DNA of 64,000 nucleotides from Alphaproteobacteria bacterium SS10 (GCA_019192455.1 JAHCML010000003.1:863189-927188), one strand, 5' to 3'. Shown: positions 17,524 through 28,300, numbered from the stretch's first letter. Notes: a model not told the origin generated them from the letters alone. Program-made: numbers and translations.

Positions 17524-19215
17524 CTAAGCCTCGGCGTAGTTCTTTCGCCTCGACATCTTGCCAATGCCAGGATTGAGGGAGTTGGTAGGATCACAGCTCT
17601 TGAAGAAGGCCTTCTGCTCATCTGACGCGTGGTAGATGTGTCCGACATTATGCTCTGACGGATATTTTGCACCTCGTTTGTCCAATATTTCCAACATCTT
17701 AGATTTGATCTCTTTCGGGTCGTAACCCTTCTTGATCACGTAATCCTGGTGCATGACATGGCAGAAGAAGTGGCCGTAGATCACCCGGTGGCTAATGCCC
17801 TGATTGATCTCTGGCGGCAGCTGCTCAAACCAATCGATTTCATTGCGGCGAAGGGCGATGTCGAGCGCCAGAATATCCGATACCTTCTCTGGATTGACGG
17901 CGGCATAGCGGACTGGTGCACCCGCGGCGGCAAACCGGTGAAGGCCAGCAACCTTGGCCTCACGCGGGGTACAGGCGAACCAGTCGGTGGTTTCACCATC
18001 GATGTTCTCTTTGAGGTAGGCCTCAGCCTCTTCGATCCCGTCATCATGCATCTTAAGGATCAGATGGTGTGGGAACCGCTCATGGAACTCTTCCATCTGC
18101 TTAAACAGCGGGTTCGGCCAGAGATAGCTAATCCCTTGCATGATCCGATCGATCAGGTTCTTAGGCAGCAGCGGAATTCTGTTCAGCCGGGCATCGAGCC
18201 AACCTTTAAGCGCAAAGATGGTGGGCAGCCGGTCAGTACCCAGCTTGTCGATCATCACCAGCGTGTCTTTGCCGTAGGTTTTGGTGAACTCATACGCCTC
18301 TGAGTGCATGTACTCGCCAGACACCGGTAAGGTCTTGAAGTTCCTCAAGACATCCTGGCGCAGCTTGGTCAGGAACGCCGTGTCATGGGTGCCGAGATAG
18401 AAGACCTTCTCCCGCTCATTCTTGGCATAGGTGTCGAGGCGGGCAGCAAACACCACAAGCTTACCGGCACAGCCTGAGATGCCGTAGAGGCGTGACGTGT
18501 CGGCGTTGTATCGGGATGGTGTGTCCGCATCCACGTCACGGATAACCTCAGGATACTTGGTGTCTGAGGCGTTCCGATTGGTCTTCTCGATGTCCTTTTC
18601 CGTGTAATCACCATTCTCAAGCCGGGTGAGCATGGTTTCCGGATCATCGCCAAGCTCTATGCCCAGCTCATTGACCAACTCTAACTTCCCGTCGGCCTTG
18701 ATCTGCGCATAAAGGGCGAGTTCGGTGTAGGAGGGGCCGCGCTCGCATAACGAGCCGCCGGAATTGTTACAGACACCACCAATGATTGAGGCGCCAATGC
18801 TTGAGGAGCCAATTACAGAATGGGGCTGCCGCTCGAACGGTCGTAACATCTTCTCAAGTGAAAATAGGGTCGCACCCGGGAAGCTGATGATCTGCTTGCC
18901 GTTATCGAGCAGCTGGATCTGGTTCATCCGATTGGTGCTGAGGATCACCACATCGCGGTCATAGGTGTCCTTGGGCGTGGACCCTTCGGTCAGGCCGGTA
19001 TTGGCCGCCTGCATGATAATGATCACATCAGCCGCGACGCAGGCTTGCAGAACCCGCCATTGCTCAACCAGCGTGCCGGGGCGCACCACGGCGAGGGCTT
19101 CCCCTTCACCAGAGCGATAGCCCTTACAAAACCGCTTCATCGACTTCTGATCGGTGATCACATGGCGTTTGCCAACAATCGCGGTTAGCTCGGCGACCAA
19201 TCCGTTCTCTTGCAT
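17524..19215 (-). CDS. dld: quinone-dependent D-lactate dehydrogenase
   Basis: A membrane-peripheral FAD flavoprotein that oxidises D-lactate to pyruvate and passes electrons to quinone. The 563 residues match the E. coli Dld type: an FAD_binding_4 domain in the first 240 residues with Gln-Ala-Ala-Asn-Thr-Gly-Leu-Thr-Glu-Gly-Ser and Gly-Gly-Val-Cys-Asn-Asn-Ser-Gly-Gly, then the Dld-specific membrane-binding and cap regions. The C-terminus has the conserved Glu-His-Asn-Val-Gly-His and Asp-Pro-x-Asn-Ser-Leu-Asn-Pro-Gly. The start is ATG 19215 with GAGGG just upstream; a TTG at 19224 is less likely. It is monocistronic. Confidence 0.93.
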   Translation of the reverse strand: MQENGLVAELTAIVGKRHVITDQKSMKRFCKGYRSGEGEALAVVRPGTLVEQWRVLQACVAADVIIIMQAANTGLTEGSTPKDTYDRDVVILSTNRMNQIQLLDNGKQIISFPGATLFSLEKMLRPFERQPHSVIGSSSIGASIIGGVCNNSGGSLCERGPSYTELALYAQIKADGKLELVNELGIELGDDPETMLTRLENGDYTEKDIEKTNRNASDTKYPEVIRDVDADTPSRYNADTSRLYGISGCAGKLVVFAARLDTYAKNEREKVFYLGTHDTAFLTKLRQDVLRNFKTLPVSGEYMHSEAYEFTKTYGKDTLVMIDKLGTDRLPTIFALKGWLDARLNRIPLLPKNLIDRIMQGISYLWPNPLFKQMEEFHERFPHHLILKMHDDGIEEAEAYLKENIDGETTDWFACTPREAKVAGLHRFAAAGAPVRYAAVNPEKVSDILALDIALRRNEIDWFEQLPPEINQGISHRVIYGHFFCHVMHQDYVIKKGYDPKEIKSKMLEILDKRGAKYPSEHNVGHIYHASDEQKAFFKSCDPTNSLNPGIGKMSRRKNYAEA

Positions 19216-19378
19216 ATCCCTCAAACCAGTCTCTCTGTCCGGCAGCTATCACCGGTTGTTTTGATTAGAGATACAGCAGGGAGGGGGGGGCTTGAAATGA
19301 TCTATCGCAACCTGCGGCCAGTTGGCTTGATTGATCGCTGCTTGCGCCCGGGGCAATTGCTTTGTATGGCCCCTGGCC

Positions 19379-20749
19379 ATGACTGATGCCCCCGCCAATT
19401 CATCCACCAATATTGCGACCTTTTCCCGCCAGCACTGGCAGGTAAGTGTGTTTGTCGTGCTGGCATTGATGTTTGGCCTGACTTATCTGGCCGTCTTGCC
19501 GCCGCTGAACACGCCAGATGGCCGGGCCCATGCGTTGCGGATAGCGCAGCTAGCCTCTGGTCAGTTCTTACCGGATCGCCTTGATGACGGGCGTTATGGC
19601 GGTGAGTTGAGCGAGCGGTTCGTGGCCTATGCCGATGCCAGGGTTACAGGGCAGCCCGAACCGGATTGGCGTTCAATTCCGCCAGATGCCGTGCGGCAGG
19701 TCGATTTCTCCAACGCCGCTGCCTTTACACCGCTTGCCCATTTGCCCCAGGCCGCAGGCATGGCGCTGGCCAGCCTGTTTAGTGAGGCACCAGAGGTGCT
19801 GGTTATGGGGGCGAGGTTTGGCAACCTGCTGGTCTTCACTTTGTTGGGGGCTTTGGCGGTCTATTTGATGCCGTTTGGGCGGGTCACCCTGGCGCTGGTG
19901 CTGTTGCTGCCATTCTCGTTCAGTCAGGCGGCGACGGTTAGTGCCGATGCCCTCAACCTTGCCATGCCGATGGTTTTCCTGGCGTTGATAATGCGCTGGA
20001 CCGGACTGCCGGCACTCTCAATGCAGCGATATCTGATGCTCGCTGGCTTTGCCGTGGCGCTTGGCCTGTTGAAGCAGACGACGCCTGCCTTTGCGCTGGC
20101 CCTAATCTGCCTCTACCGCCCCTTAGGTGGCGGGCCTAAGGCTCTGGTGATGATTGGCTTGCCGGTTCTAGGTGGGCTGACTGTCGCGCTGATGTGGAGT
20201 GCGGCCTACCCCTTCTTACCGGGTGAGTACTTCAATCGTGGTGCTGATCCCGCCGCCCAGCTCGCGACAGTTCTGGCGCAGCCCACCCATCTCTTTGCCG
20301 TGGTGGCCGACACCATCATGGATCGCTTTTGGATCTACTGGCACAGCGCGATGGGCCTATTCCCGCCAGTGCCAGGTGGGGATGTGTTGAATTGGGTGCC
20401 GTTTGGGCTGGCGCTGTTGGTGTTGGTCAATTTGTTGGTTGTAGCCCTGGTCGATGGGCCAGTCCGCCCCGGCCCAAGACGGGGGGCAGCCCTAATCACC
20501 ATTGGTGCGCTGATCTGTGGTGGGATCATTGCTGCCTTCTGGCTCGCCTTCACAGCGCCGGGGGAGACGATCATTCGCGGCGTTCAGGGGCGCTATCTGA
20601 CGCCGGCCTACGGCGTGATCGCCTTAGGCCTGACCCTGCTATTCACCCGGCGGGGTTGGTTCCCAGTCTTACGTTACCTGTTGGCGGCTGAATGTCTGTT
20701 GGCCTATGCCGCAACGCTGTGGATCGCGTCTGGGTTCTACGGGTCTTGA
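19379..20749 (+). CDS. DUF2142-family polytopic membrane protein
   Basis: A 456-residue protein with about ten hydrophobic segments. After the first helix comes a long periplasmic loop beginning Pro-Pro-Leu-Asn-Thr-Pro-Asp-Gly, the DUF2142 hallmark where acidic residues replace those of glycosyltransferase-C enzymes. Large multi-span proteins of this kind are thought to act in cell-surface glycan handling, but no reaction has been proven for most. ATG 19379 is preferred over a frame opening at 19331. The gene converges with the FAD oxidase, overlapping its 3' end by 13 bases. Confidence 0.75.
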   Translation: MTDAPANSSTNIATFSRQHWQVSVFVVLALMFGLTYLAVLPPLNTPDGRAHALRIAQLASGQFLPDRLDDGRYGGELSERFVAYADARVTGQPEPDWRSIPPDAVRQVDFSNAAAFTPLAHLPQAAGMALASLFSEAPEVLVMGARFGNLLVFTLLGALAVYLMPFGRVTLALVLLLPFSFSQAATVSADALNLAMPMVFLALIMRWTGLPALSMQRYLMLAGFAVALGLLKQTTPAFALALICLYRPLGGGPKALVMIGLPVLGGLTVALMWSAAYPFLPGEYFNRGADPAAQLATVLAQPTHLFAVVADTIMDRFWIYWHSAMGLFPPVPGGDVLNWVPFGLALLVLVNLLVVALVDGPVRPGPRRGAALITIGALICGGIIAAFWLAFTAPGETIIRGVQGRYLTPAYGVIALGLTLLFTRRGWFPVLRYLLAAECLLAYAATLWIASGFYGS

Positions 20750-22161
20750 GCGGGGATCACCTTACCTGGGTTCATCAGGTTCTTTGGGTCGAGTGCCTGT
20801 TTCACCGCGCGCATCATGGCGAGCTCGGTCGGTGATTTGTATTTGACCATATCGCTAGTCTTCAGGCGGCCCACGCCATGCTCTGCGCTAAAGCTGCCGC
20901 CATGCGCCATCACCAGCGCATGTATAGGCTCAACGATCTCATCCCAATGGCTTAGATAGTCAGCGCGGGTCATGGCTTCTGGCTGCATCATGTTGAAGTG
21001 CAGATTGCCATCGCCGATATGCCCAAACACGGTTGGTCTGATCTCTGGCATGATTGCCTTTGCCTTGGCGATACCGGCATCGATGAAGTCCGCGATCCTT
21101 GCAACCGGCACGGCGATGTCATGTTTGATTGAGCCGCCCTCAAGACGCTGTGCCTCAACAATCGCCTCGCGAAGATGCCAGAACTCTGCCCGTTCACGGT
21201 CGTTCTGGGCCAATACGGCATCCAGAACCGTTTCGCCTTCAATCAGGTTGCCCAGGCTCTCCTCCACCAACTCATTCAGGCGGTCATCTTTCACCCCGGC
21301 GGTGATTTCGGCGAGGCCGTACCAAGGGTAGGGGGATTGAAAGGCATCCCGGCAACCATCCATATGTTTGAAGGCCAGTTCCAAACAGGGGCGGGACATC
21401 AGTTCAAACGCCTCAACCTGCCCGCCGGTCTTGGCGTTGAGGTCATTGAGAACGGCTAGGGCGTCGGTGGGTGAGGGAACAGCAACCATGGCCGTTACCC
21501 GATGTGCCGGGCGCGGCTGCAGCTTTAGGCAGGCACCGGTGATAATGCCCAGCGTGCCCTCACTACCGATGAACAACTGCTTTAGGTCATAGCCGGTGTT
21601 GTTCTTGCGCAGGCTGTTCAGCCCATCCCAAATCTGGCCATCGGCTGTAACGACTTCCAGGCCCAGAACTTGATCCCGAGTGTTGCCATAGCGGAGGGTG
21701 AGGATGCCGCCCGCATTGGTCGCGATATTCCCGCCAATGCGGCAGGATCCTTCAGCGCCCAGGCTCAAGGGGAAAAAGCGGTCGATCTCTTCCGCCGCTT
21801 GTTGGATTTCGGCCAGGATGCAGCCGGCATCGACGGTGATGGTGTTGTCGATCGCATCAATGCCCCTGATGGCCGCCATGCGGTCTAGGGAGATCACCAC
21901 CGCCTGCTCATCCTTAAACGGCACCGAGCCGCCAACCAGGCTGGTGTTACCGCCTTGGGGGACCATGGCAATGCCATTGGCCGCGCAGCACTTCACCGCC
22001 GCGGCAACCTGTTCGGTTGAGTTGGGGCGTAGGATTGCGATGGCTGAGCTCTCAAACTTCCCACGCCATTCGGTGATATAAGCGTTGAAGCGGTCATCAC
22101 CCGGGGCAATGACGCTGGCCTCACCCAACAGACTTACAAACTGATCAACAGCGTCAGTCAT
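20737..22161 (-). CDS. FAD-linked oxidase of the GlcD / D-2-hydroxyacid dehydrogenase type
   Basis: A 474-residue flavoprotein with an N-terminal FAD_binding_4 (PCMH) domain, showing Pro-Gln-Gly-Gly-Asn-Thr-Ser-Leu-Val-Gly-Gly, and a C-terminal FAD-oxidase domain ending with Gly-Glu/His-Gly-Val-Gly-Arg and Asp-Pro-x-Asn-Leu-Met-Asn-Pro-Gly-Lys. The family oxidises D-lactate, glycolate or D-2-hydroxyglutarate; sequence alone does not choose among them. The start ATG at 22161 overlaps the sua5 stop by 8 bases, so a much longer frame to 22425 is rejected. The sua5-oxidase pair recurs in alphaproteobacteria. Confidence 0.88.
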   Translation of the reverse strand: MTDAVDQFVSLLGEASVIAPGDDRFNAYITEWRGKFESSAIAILRPNSTEQVAAAVKCCAANGIAMVPQGGNTSLVGGSVPFKDEQAVVISLDRMAAIRGIDAIDNTITVDAGCILAEIQQAAEEIDRFFPLSLGAEGSCRIGGNIATNAGGILTLRYGNTRDQVLGLEVVTADGQIWDGLNSLRKNNTGYDLKQLFIGSEGTLGIITGACLKLQPRPAHRVTAMVAVPSPTDALAVLNDLNAKTGGQVEAFELMSRPCLELAFKHMDGCRDAFQSPYPWYGLAEITAGVKDDRLNELVEESLGNLIEGETVLDAVLAQNDRERAEFWHLREAIVEAQRLEGGSIKHDIAVPVARIADFIDAGIAKAKAIMPEIRPTVFGHIGDGNLHFNMMQPEAMTRADYLSHWDEIVEPIHALVMAHGGSFSAEHGVGRLKTSDMVKYKSPTELAMMRAVKQALDPKNLMNPGKVIPAQDP

Positions 22162-23170
22162 TGGCGAACTCTGCGGTTGCGGCTGCTGCCCGGCGCAGAC
22201 GGTCATTGATGGCGGCGCCGATACCGTGTTCAGGGATTGGGGCAACAGCGATAGCCTTGGCGCCACTCTCCTCAACCTCCCGCAAGGTTGCGAAGAGGTT
22301 TCGCGCCGCCTGGTCCAAATCCCCAACCTTGCTAAGGTTAACGCGCACCGCGCCGCCCTTGGCTGGGAATGGGTTGGGGCCAAAGCCGATATAGGCTTCA
22401 TCTGCTGCCACCGCATCGCGAACATTGATCCGCAAGGGCAGGCTGGGCGCGTAATGGCGCAGCATTTGTCCTGGTGAGCGGGGGGCTGTGTCCTCTACCG
22501 TATCAACCGACGCAATGTCCGGCAGCAGATGGGCAAGGTCATCAGCCGTCACGGCGCCCAGACGCAAGATTGTTGGGGTTGTGCCGCTAAGGTCCAAAAC
22601 TGTGCTTTCCAGCCCAATCTCGCACTTGCCGCCGCTCAATACGTAATCGATCTCGCCTCTGAAGCCATCGGCCACCATGGCGGCCGTGGTGGGGCTGAGG
22701 CGTCCCGATTTATTCGCGCTGGGCGCAACTAAGGGTGCACCAACTGCGGAGATAAGCTCCCTAGCCGTGCCATGGGCGGGTGCACGCACCGCAACGCTTG
22801 GTAGGCCGGCTGTGGCTGCCTTCGCCAGCGGCGCATCGTCCCGCTGCGGCAGAATAAGGGTCAGTGGGCCGGGCCAGAACTCACCCATCACCATGGCGGC
22901 ACGCGCATCGACTCGTGCGATGGTTTCCGCCATATCACGGCCATCCACATGGCAAATTAAGGGGTTCTGCTGTGGGCGCTGTTTGAGGGTGAAAATTGCA
23001 TCCACAGCCGTAGCATTGGCCGCCAGGGCACCCAGCCCGTAGACCGTCTCAGTGCCAAACGCCACGACACTACCATCCCGTAACGCCTTGGCAGCACGGG
23101 CAATTCCGTCGCTGGACGCGGGTAGGATCATCGGCCGGTTTGGGTCGGTATCGGTGGTGGCGGCACTCAT
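22154..23170 (-). CDS. L-threonylcarbamoyladenylate synthase (Sua5 type)
   Basis: Makes threonylcarbamoyl-AMP from Thr, bicarbonate and ATP for the t6A37 modification of ANN-decoding tRNAs. The 338-residue protein has a YrdC domain (about residues 20-205, with Lys-x-Arg-Pro and Ser-Ala-Asn-x-Ser-Gly) and a C-terminal Sua5 domain joined by a linker carrying Ser-Pro-Gly-Met-x-x-x-His-Tyr-Ala-Pro. That two-domain form is Sua5 rather than the short TsaC. The start at ATG 23170 gives Met-Ser-Ala-Ala; the frame upstream to 23281 lacks family character. It is first in a unit with the FAD oxidase. Confidence 0.93.
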   Translation of the reverse strand: MSAATTDTDPNRPMILPASSDGIARAAKALRDGSVVAFGTETVYGLGALAANATAVDAIFTLKQRPQQNPLICHVDGRDMAETIARVDARAAMVMGEFWPGPLTLILPQRDDAPLAKAATAGLPSVAVRAPAHGTARELISAVGAPLVAPSANKSGRLSPTTAAMVADGFRGEIDYVLSGGKCEIGLESTVLDLSGTTPTILRLGAVTADDLAHLLPDIASVDTVEDTAPRSPGQMLRHYAPSLPLRINVRDAVAADEAYIGFGPNPFPAKGGAVRVNLSKVGDLDQAARNLFATLREVEESGAKAIAVAPIPEHGIGAAINDRLRRAAAATAEFAND

Positions 23171-23333
23171 AGATGTTTCATCACCATGGTTTGGGCGGGC
23201 ATGCAAGTCTTCCCCACATGGTGCCGGAAAAGGGGGCCGCGACTTGTCGTAGCGTTTTGCGGCATGTCTACTTGGTTGCATTGCAGCATATCGGCGTTAT
23301 CGCCGGGTTTTCAGCAGTGACGGAGAGAACGAC

Positions 23334-23984
23334 ATGCCCATCATCACAGTTGCCCAGCAAAAGGGCGGTGCGGGTAAGACGACACTGGTTGCCCATCTGG
23401 CTATTGCCCTGGCCCAGCGTGGGCTAACCGCCGCCACGGTTGATATCGATCCGCAGGCCTCGCTCTCCCATTGGTATGCTGCCCGGGAAGAGGCGTTGGG
23501 TGAGGATGCAACCGGCCTAACCCATCGTCAGATTTCGGGGTGGCGCACCCAGCGCGAGGTGGAAGAACTCGCCAATGAATATGATGTGGTGATTGTCGAC
23601 AGCGCGCCCCATGCGGAAATGGAGACCAAGAACGCCATTCGCAGCGCCAGCCTGGTTGTTGTGCCGGTGCAGCCGAGCCCAATGGACCTTTGGGCTACCA
23701 AGCCAACGCTGGAGCTTGCCGCCGGGGAAAAGGTGACACCCATGTTGGTGTTAAACCGCGTGCCGCCACGCGCCAATTTGGCCGATTTGATTGAGAGGAA
23801 GCTGAAGGCGCTGAAAGTGAAGGTCGCGCGATCACAGCTTGGCAACCGGGTCGGCCTTGCCGCCGCGATGATGGACGGGCGAACGATCAGCGAGACCCAG
23901 CGCCGCAGCGTCGGCGCCGCTGAAGTTAAGAAGCTAGCCGCTGAGATTTACAAGGCCGCCGGCGGGCAGAAGAAACTGCGCTGA
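23334..23984 (+). CDS. ParA/MinD-family P-loop ATPase (orphan)
   Basis: A 216-residue ATPase with the deviant Walker A Lys-Gly-Gly-Ala-Gly-Lys-Thr at residues 10-16, Walker A' Asp-Ile-Asp-Pro-Gln near 39, and Val-Asp-Ser-Ala-Pro near 87. It lacks the N-terminal DNA-binding extension of plasmid ParA, and there is no parB nearby. Short orphan ParAs of this kind position cellular cargo (chemotaxis arrays, carboxysomes, division proteins) or take part in partition of small replicons. The ATG has GGAGA 8 bases upstream. The next gene converges with only a 4-base gap and no visible terminator. Confidence 0.85.
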   Translation: MPIITVAQQKGGAGKTTLVAHLAIALAQRGLTAATVDIDPQASLSHWYAAREEALGEDATGLTHRQISGWRTQREVEELANEYDVVIVDSAPHAEMETKNAIRSASLVVVPVQPSPMDLWATKPTLELAAGEKVTPMLVLNRVPPRANLADLIERKLKALKVKVARSQLGNRVGLAAAMMDGRTISETQRRSVGAAEVKKLAAEIYKAAGGQKKLR

Positions 23985-23988
23985 GCTT

Positions 23989-24825
23989 CTAAACAATACG
24001 ATGCGCCCGGCACCATAGGCCGAGGGCAGAGGCAACCAGCGCCGACATTGGGAAGAGGATGATCGTACCGATAACTTCCAAGGCCCCAATCGCCGCTGGG
24101 TTTTCCGTGCAGCATAGGCTCAACTGATTGGTCAGTGCGGCAAAGGCGGCCAGCGGCAGTGCCGTTAACAGCATTGGCCCGATTAGATAGATCAGCGACA
24201 TACCGCGTGTGGCCTGCCAAGCATCCTTCGGTTCTGCCACTTTGCCAGTGCTAACCATGGCAAATACCGGGGCAAAGCGCAGGCAGGCATAGCTTGCGAT
24301 AACAGCCAACACACCGGTGATAATCGAGGCGGTTTCCAGCGCGGGTCTGAAACCAAACTCAAACAGCGCATCCCGTCCGAACCAAGCCGCCATGCGGTGG
24401 ATGGCGAAAAACTGGTGGTCGATGGAGTGCCAAAGGCCAAAGGCCTGTGACCATAGCCAAAGCGGCGGCGCGACAAGCACGACACCCGCAATGGCAATCC
24501 CCAGTTCGCGGAAGCCGAATGGCAGCGGCACGCCCGATTGATGATCATCAAGGGCAACCGTCCGGGTCCATAACCCGGCATGGAGCGCCAAGGCCAAGAA
24601 GCTAGCGGTGACTGAGAAGTCCAGGCCGCTAGGTGATGGGCGCTGACTAGCGTCGAGTACCCCCAGGAACGGCAGCGGCAGCGCCATCAGGAAAACAATG
24701 CCAATCCAGGGGATGGCATAGCGGACCGACCGATCCGGCTGGCTGAAGACCGCTTGAAAGGTCTCAACCGCGCTTTGCGTGATCTGTCGGCCCAGCTGGC
24801 CGTCGCTTTGGCTGGATTGTCCCAT
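23989..24825 (-). CDS. polytopic inner-membrane protein, unknown function
   Basis: A 278-residue protein with about six hydrophobic segments after a 40-residue hydrophilic N-terminus. The arrangement is that of small bacterial membrane proteins of the YciC/DUF-type class, but I cannot assign a family. It converges with the ParA gene (4 bases apart) and lies 42 bases downstream of the bcp stop on the same strand side, so it may be transcribed after bcp or alone. No catalytic motif is visible. Confidence 0.65.
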   Translation of the reverse strand: MGQSSQSDGQLGRQITQSAVETFQAVFSQPDRSVRYAIPWIGIVFLMALPLPFLGVLDASQRPSPSGLDFSVTASFLALALHAGLWTRTVALDDHQSGVPLPFGFRELGIAIAGVVLVAPPLWLWSQAFGLWHSIDHQFFAIHRMAAWFGRDALFEFGFRPALETASIITGVLAVIASYACLRFAPVFAMVSTGKVAEPKDAWQATRGMSLIYLIGPMLLTALPLAAFAALTNQLSLCCTENPAAIGALEVIGTIILFPMSALVASALGLWCRAHRIV

Positions 24826-24867
24826 AGAACTGAAGAGTAATCTGGCCAGCCCGCTTGTTCGGCGGTC

Positions 24868-25332
24868 TTAAAGCGCCTGAACGGCGGCTAGCACGGTTTC
24901 CACATGGCCAGGCACTTTTACTTTACGCCACTCTTCGCGCAAGACCCCATCACCATCGATCAGGAAGGTTGAGCGCTCAATACCCATATATTTGCGGCCA
25001 TACATGCTCTTCTCTTTCCAGACCTCATAGGCCTCAGAGACCTGTGTCTCCTCATCAGAGCCGAGGGCGAAGTTCAACTCATGCTTGGCTTTGAACTTGT
25101 CATGCTTCTTCACGCTGTCTTTGGACACACCAACGATAACAGCACCGGCAGCCTCGAACTCAGCAAGATGATCACGGAAGCCAATAGCCTCCTTGGTGCA
25201 GCCGGAGGTGTCATCCTTCGGATAGAAATACAGGACGACCTTCTTGCCCTTAAGATCGGCGAGTTTGACCTCACCCTCTCCATCGGTGGGCATGGCAAAA
25301 TCAGGGGCGGGTGAACCAACGGCAACGCTCAT
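24868..25332 (-). CDS. bcp: thioredoxin-dependent thiol peroxidase (Bcp/PrxQ), 1-Cys form
   Basis: A 154-residue peroxiredoxin that reduces hydrogen peroxide and organic hydroperoxides. The peroxidatic Cys is Cys45, in Asp-Thr-Ser-Gly-Cys-Thr-Lys-Glu; the usual Thr-Pro-Gly-Cys has Ser in place of Pro here. The resolving Cys found five residues later in classical Bcp is Ile50, so it must use an external thiol or another resolving mode. It is followed across 42 bases by a membrane protein and preceded by glnE on the same strand, 14 bases away, so it is probably in the glnE transcript. Confidence 0.92.
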   Translation of the reverse strand: MSVAVGSPAPDFAMPTDGEGEVKLADLKGKKVVLYFYPKDDTSGCTKEAIGFRDHLAEFEAAGAVIVGVSKDSVKKHDKFKAKHELNFALGSDEETQVSEAYEVWKEKSMYGRKYMGIERSTFLIDGDGVLREEWRKVKVPGHVETVLAAVQAL

Positions 25333-25346
25333 GGCGTGAACTCCAG

Positions 25347-28300
25347 CTATGGTATTTGGATACGGGCCTGCCGCGCCCCGGCGCTTGCGAGATTAGGCGC
25401 CGATGATCTCGTCGAATTGGGCGGCAACCGGTCAATGACGGCACTCAAATGTGTTTTCGCAGCCTGGAAGTCAAACGCTGCTTGTTCAGCATTTGCGACT
25501 TCTTCCATCAGAATAATCCGGGCTAGTTCTTCCAGGATTGCTGGCGGTGCCTGATTTGGGTCAAAGGCGCCGCTATCATCGGTGATAAGGCGCAGATGGG
25601 CACGGACCCGCCGAAACAACCGATGGGCATTAATCAGCCCCTCGGCGACATCTGGCGTGAGCACACCAACCTCGCCTAGGCGGGTTAGGGCGGCGGTTGT
25701 GCTGCCGGACAGGATCTGCGGGTGTTGGGCGGCGTAAAGCAGCATCAGATACTGGGCGATGAACTGGATATCGATAATCCCACCGCGCCGATACTTCAGC
25801 TGCCAGATAGAGAGTTCGCCATGCTGTTTGGCGATCCGCCCCCGCATATCAGCGACATCCTGCTTGAGTGCGCTGCTGTCCCGCTCTGCCGTCAGGGTTC
25901 GATGCAAGATCGCATCAATCTTACCGCGAAGATCGATATCACCGGTCAGCACCCGGGCGCGCGTCAGGGCCATATGTTCCCAGGTCCAGGCATCGCTCGA
26001 CTGATACTGGGCAAAGCTCTCAAGGCTTACCGCCAGAGGTCCGGCGTTACCCTGTGGTCGTAAGCGAAGATCAGCGTCATAGAGCTTCCCCTCAGCCGTT
26101 GGTGCCGTAATTGCAGTCACCAGTCGGGAGGCCAGCTTGATCCAATACTCATTAGGGGATAGGGGGCGCCTGCCATCGGATTCTGGCCGCGACGGATCAA
26201 CCCGATAGACGAGGACTAGGTCTAGGTCGCTGGTCAGGGTGAGCTGCCCGCTGGCCAGGTTGCCCATGGCAATAATCGATAGGCCGCCACCCTGGAAGTG
26301 GCCATGGTTTCTGGAAAACTCTGCCTCGACGAGGGGTTGTAGCGCTTCGAGTGATAGCTCGGCGAGTTGTGCCAGCATCTGTGCCACGCGGTCATGGCTG
26401 CTGGCGCCGTTCAGCAGGTGCAAGGCGCCCTGGAACCGCCGTCTCGCTGTCCAACGACGGCAAATATCCAGGCTGTCCTCATACCCCTCTGAAACGCTGA
26501 GTTGCTCCTGGAGTTCGAGCTCCAGCTGATGCCGCTTAGGCAGTTGGGTCAGGAAGCCGGGCTCAAGAATACTCTCAAGTAAGCCAGGACGGCGGGTCAG
26601 CGTATCGGCAATGGCGGGTGCGAGCCCCAGCACCTTAGCCAGTAGCGCCGGCAACCCAACCGTATTCCGCAGCAGGGCAAAGAGTGGGGCACCTGCAGAT
26701 AGCTGACCAAGGAAGTCATCCAGCCGGTTTAAGACCCGGTCCGGCTCAGGCATTGCGGCGGTGGCTTGCAGCAGGTCGTCAAGCGAGGCATCCAGCAGTT
26801 CGCGTGCCCGTTCCGCTTCCGTTGCCTTGATCTCACCCCGTTGCCAACGCCCAACAATCGAAGCCGCCCGGTCACCATCATCAAAGCCAAGCTCGGTTAG
26901 CCTTTGGGCCAGATTGTCTATGGCTTTTGGTCCCGGGTTTGGTGTTCGATTTGCATTGAAGAGTGAGTCGTAACTCGTTGTTACAGTTTCTAAATGCTGA
27001 TTCAGCTCAGCTTTAAGGTTGGTGGGTGTTGTGGCGAGGCTATCCGCCAAATCCACCCAGCCATCATCGGTGATTGGTAGGCTGTGGGTCTGCTGGTCTT
27101 CACGCATTTGAAGCCGGTGCTCGACCTGGCGGAGGCAATGATAAGCATCGGTTAGTTGGTCACGCCGTTCGGCATCCAATCGGCCACTCTCGACCAGGCG
27201 ATCCAGGGCATCGAGGGTGCGGTAGATGCGTAGGCCTGGATCTTGCCCGGCGAACAACAGCTGTTGGGCCTGGGCGAAGAATTCGATCTGTCGGATCCCG
27301 CCCGGATCTAGCTTCACGTTGAAGCCGTTTAGATCGCTGCTATTGCGGGCTTGGTTGTCATCGATCTTGCGCTTGATGGCGTTGATATCTTCCAGCGCCA
27401 TGAGGTCACTGCCAGCACGCCAGACCCAGCGACGTAACATGGTCATCAGATGGTTAACCGGCCCGGGGTCGCCGATAATTGGTCGGGCCTTAATCATCGC
27501 AGCCCGTTCCCAGGTCAGCGCCTGGCTCGTGTAGTAGGTGACCGCGGCGGGTAGGGCGACCGCAAGTGGTGTTGAGGCGGGATCTGGCCGCAACCGCAGA
27601 TCGGTTCTGAATACATAACCATCGGCAGTTCGCCGCTCGAGCAGCGTGACCAAATCTCTCGCCAACCGGCTATACGCAACCGGGGCATCAAATCGATCAA
27701 GCTTGGTGGCAGCCGGGTCGTAGAAGAGGATCAGGTCGATATCGCTGGAGTAGTTGAGCTCACCAGCGCCCAGCTTACCCATGCCCAGAACGATAAGACC
27801 GCTGCCCAATTCGGGGCGCTCTGCATGCTCGGCCTCAATGCCCAGCTTGGCCTGGTGGTAGCGCAGCAGGAACCTAATCGCCGTCTGGATAAGGCGATCA
27901 GCGCTATGGCTCAGCGCCGTGGTGATCGCGGTGAGATCCCAGAGCTCGAGAAAATCACCGAGGGCAATCACCAAATGGGCCCGGTTTTTTGCGATCCGCA
28001 GATGTTTTGACGCCTGATCAAAATCATCGGTGGCGGCCACTGCCTGCTCTGCACTTGCGAGTGCAGCCTCAAGGCTTTCTGGCAGCGGTTTGGCGAGCAG
28101 GTCGCCCCCGTCATCCGCCGCCTGCATCAGGGATTGGCTTAGATAGGGTGAGAAGGCGCAGAGCCGGTTCAGCCCATCGGTAAGGGCATTCTGGGCGACT
28201 AGTTCCGGGGAATCGCGGCCCTCTAGCTCGGCCAAATTGGTGCGCCATGCCTCGAACCGCTCATGCCAAGCTGATTTCCCCCCAGTCGAGGGGTGTTCGG

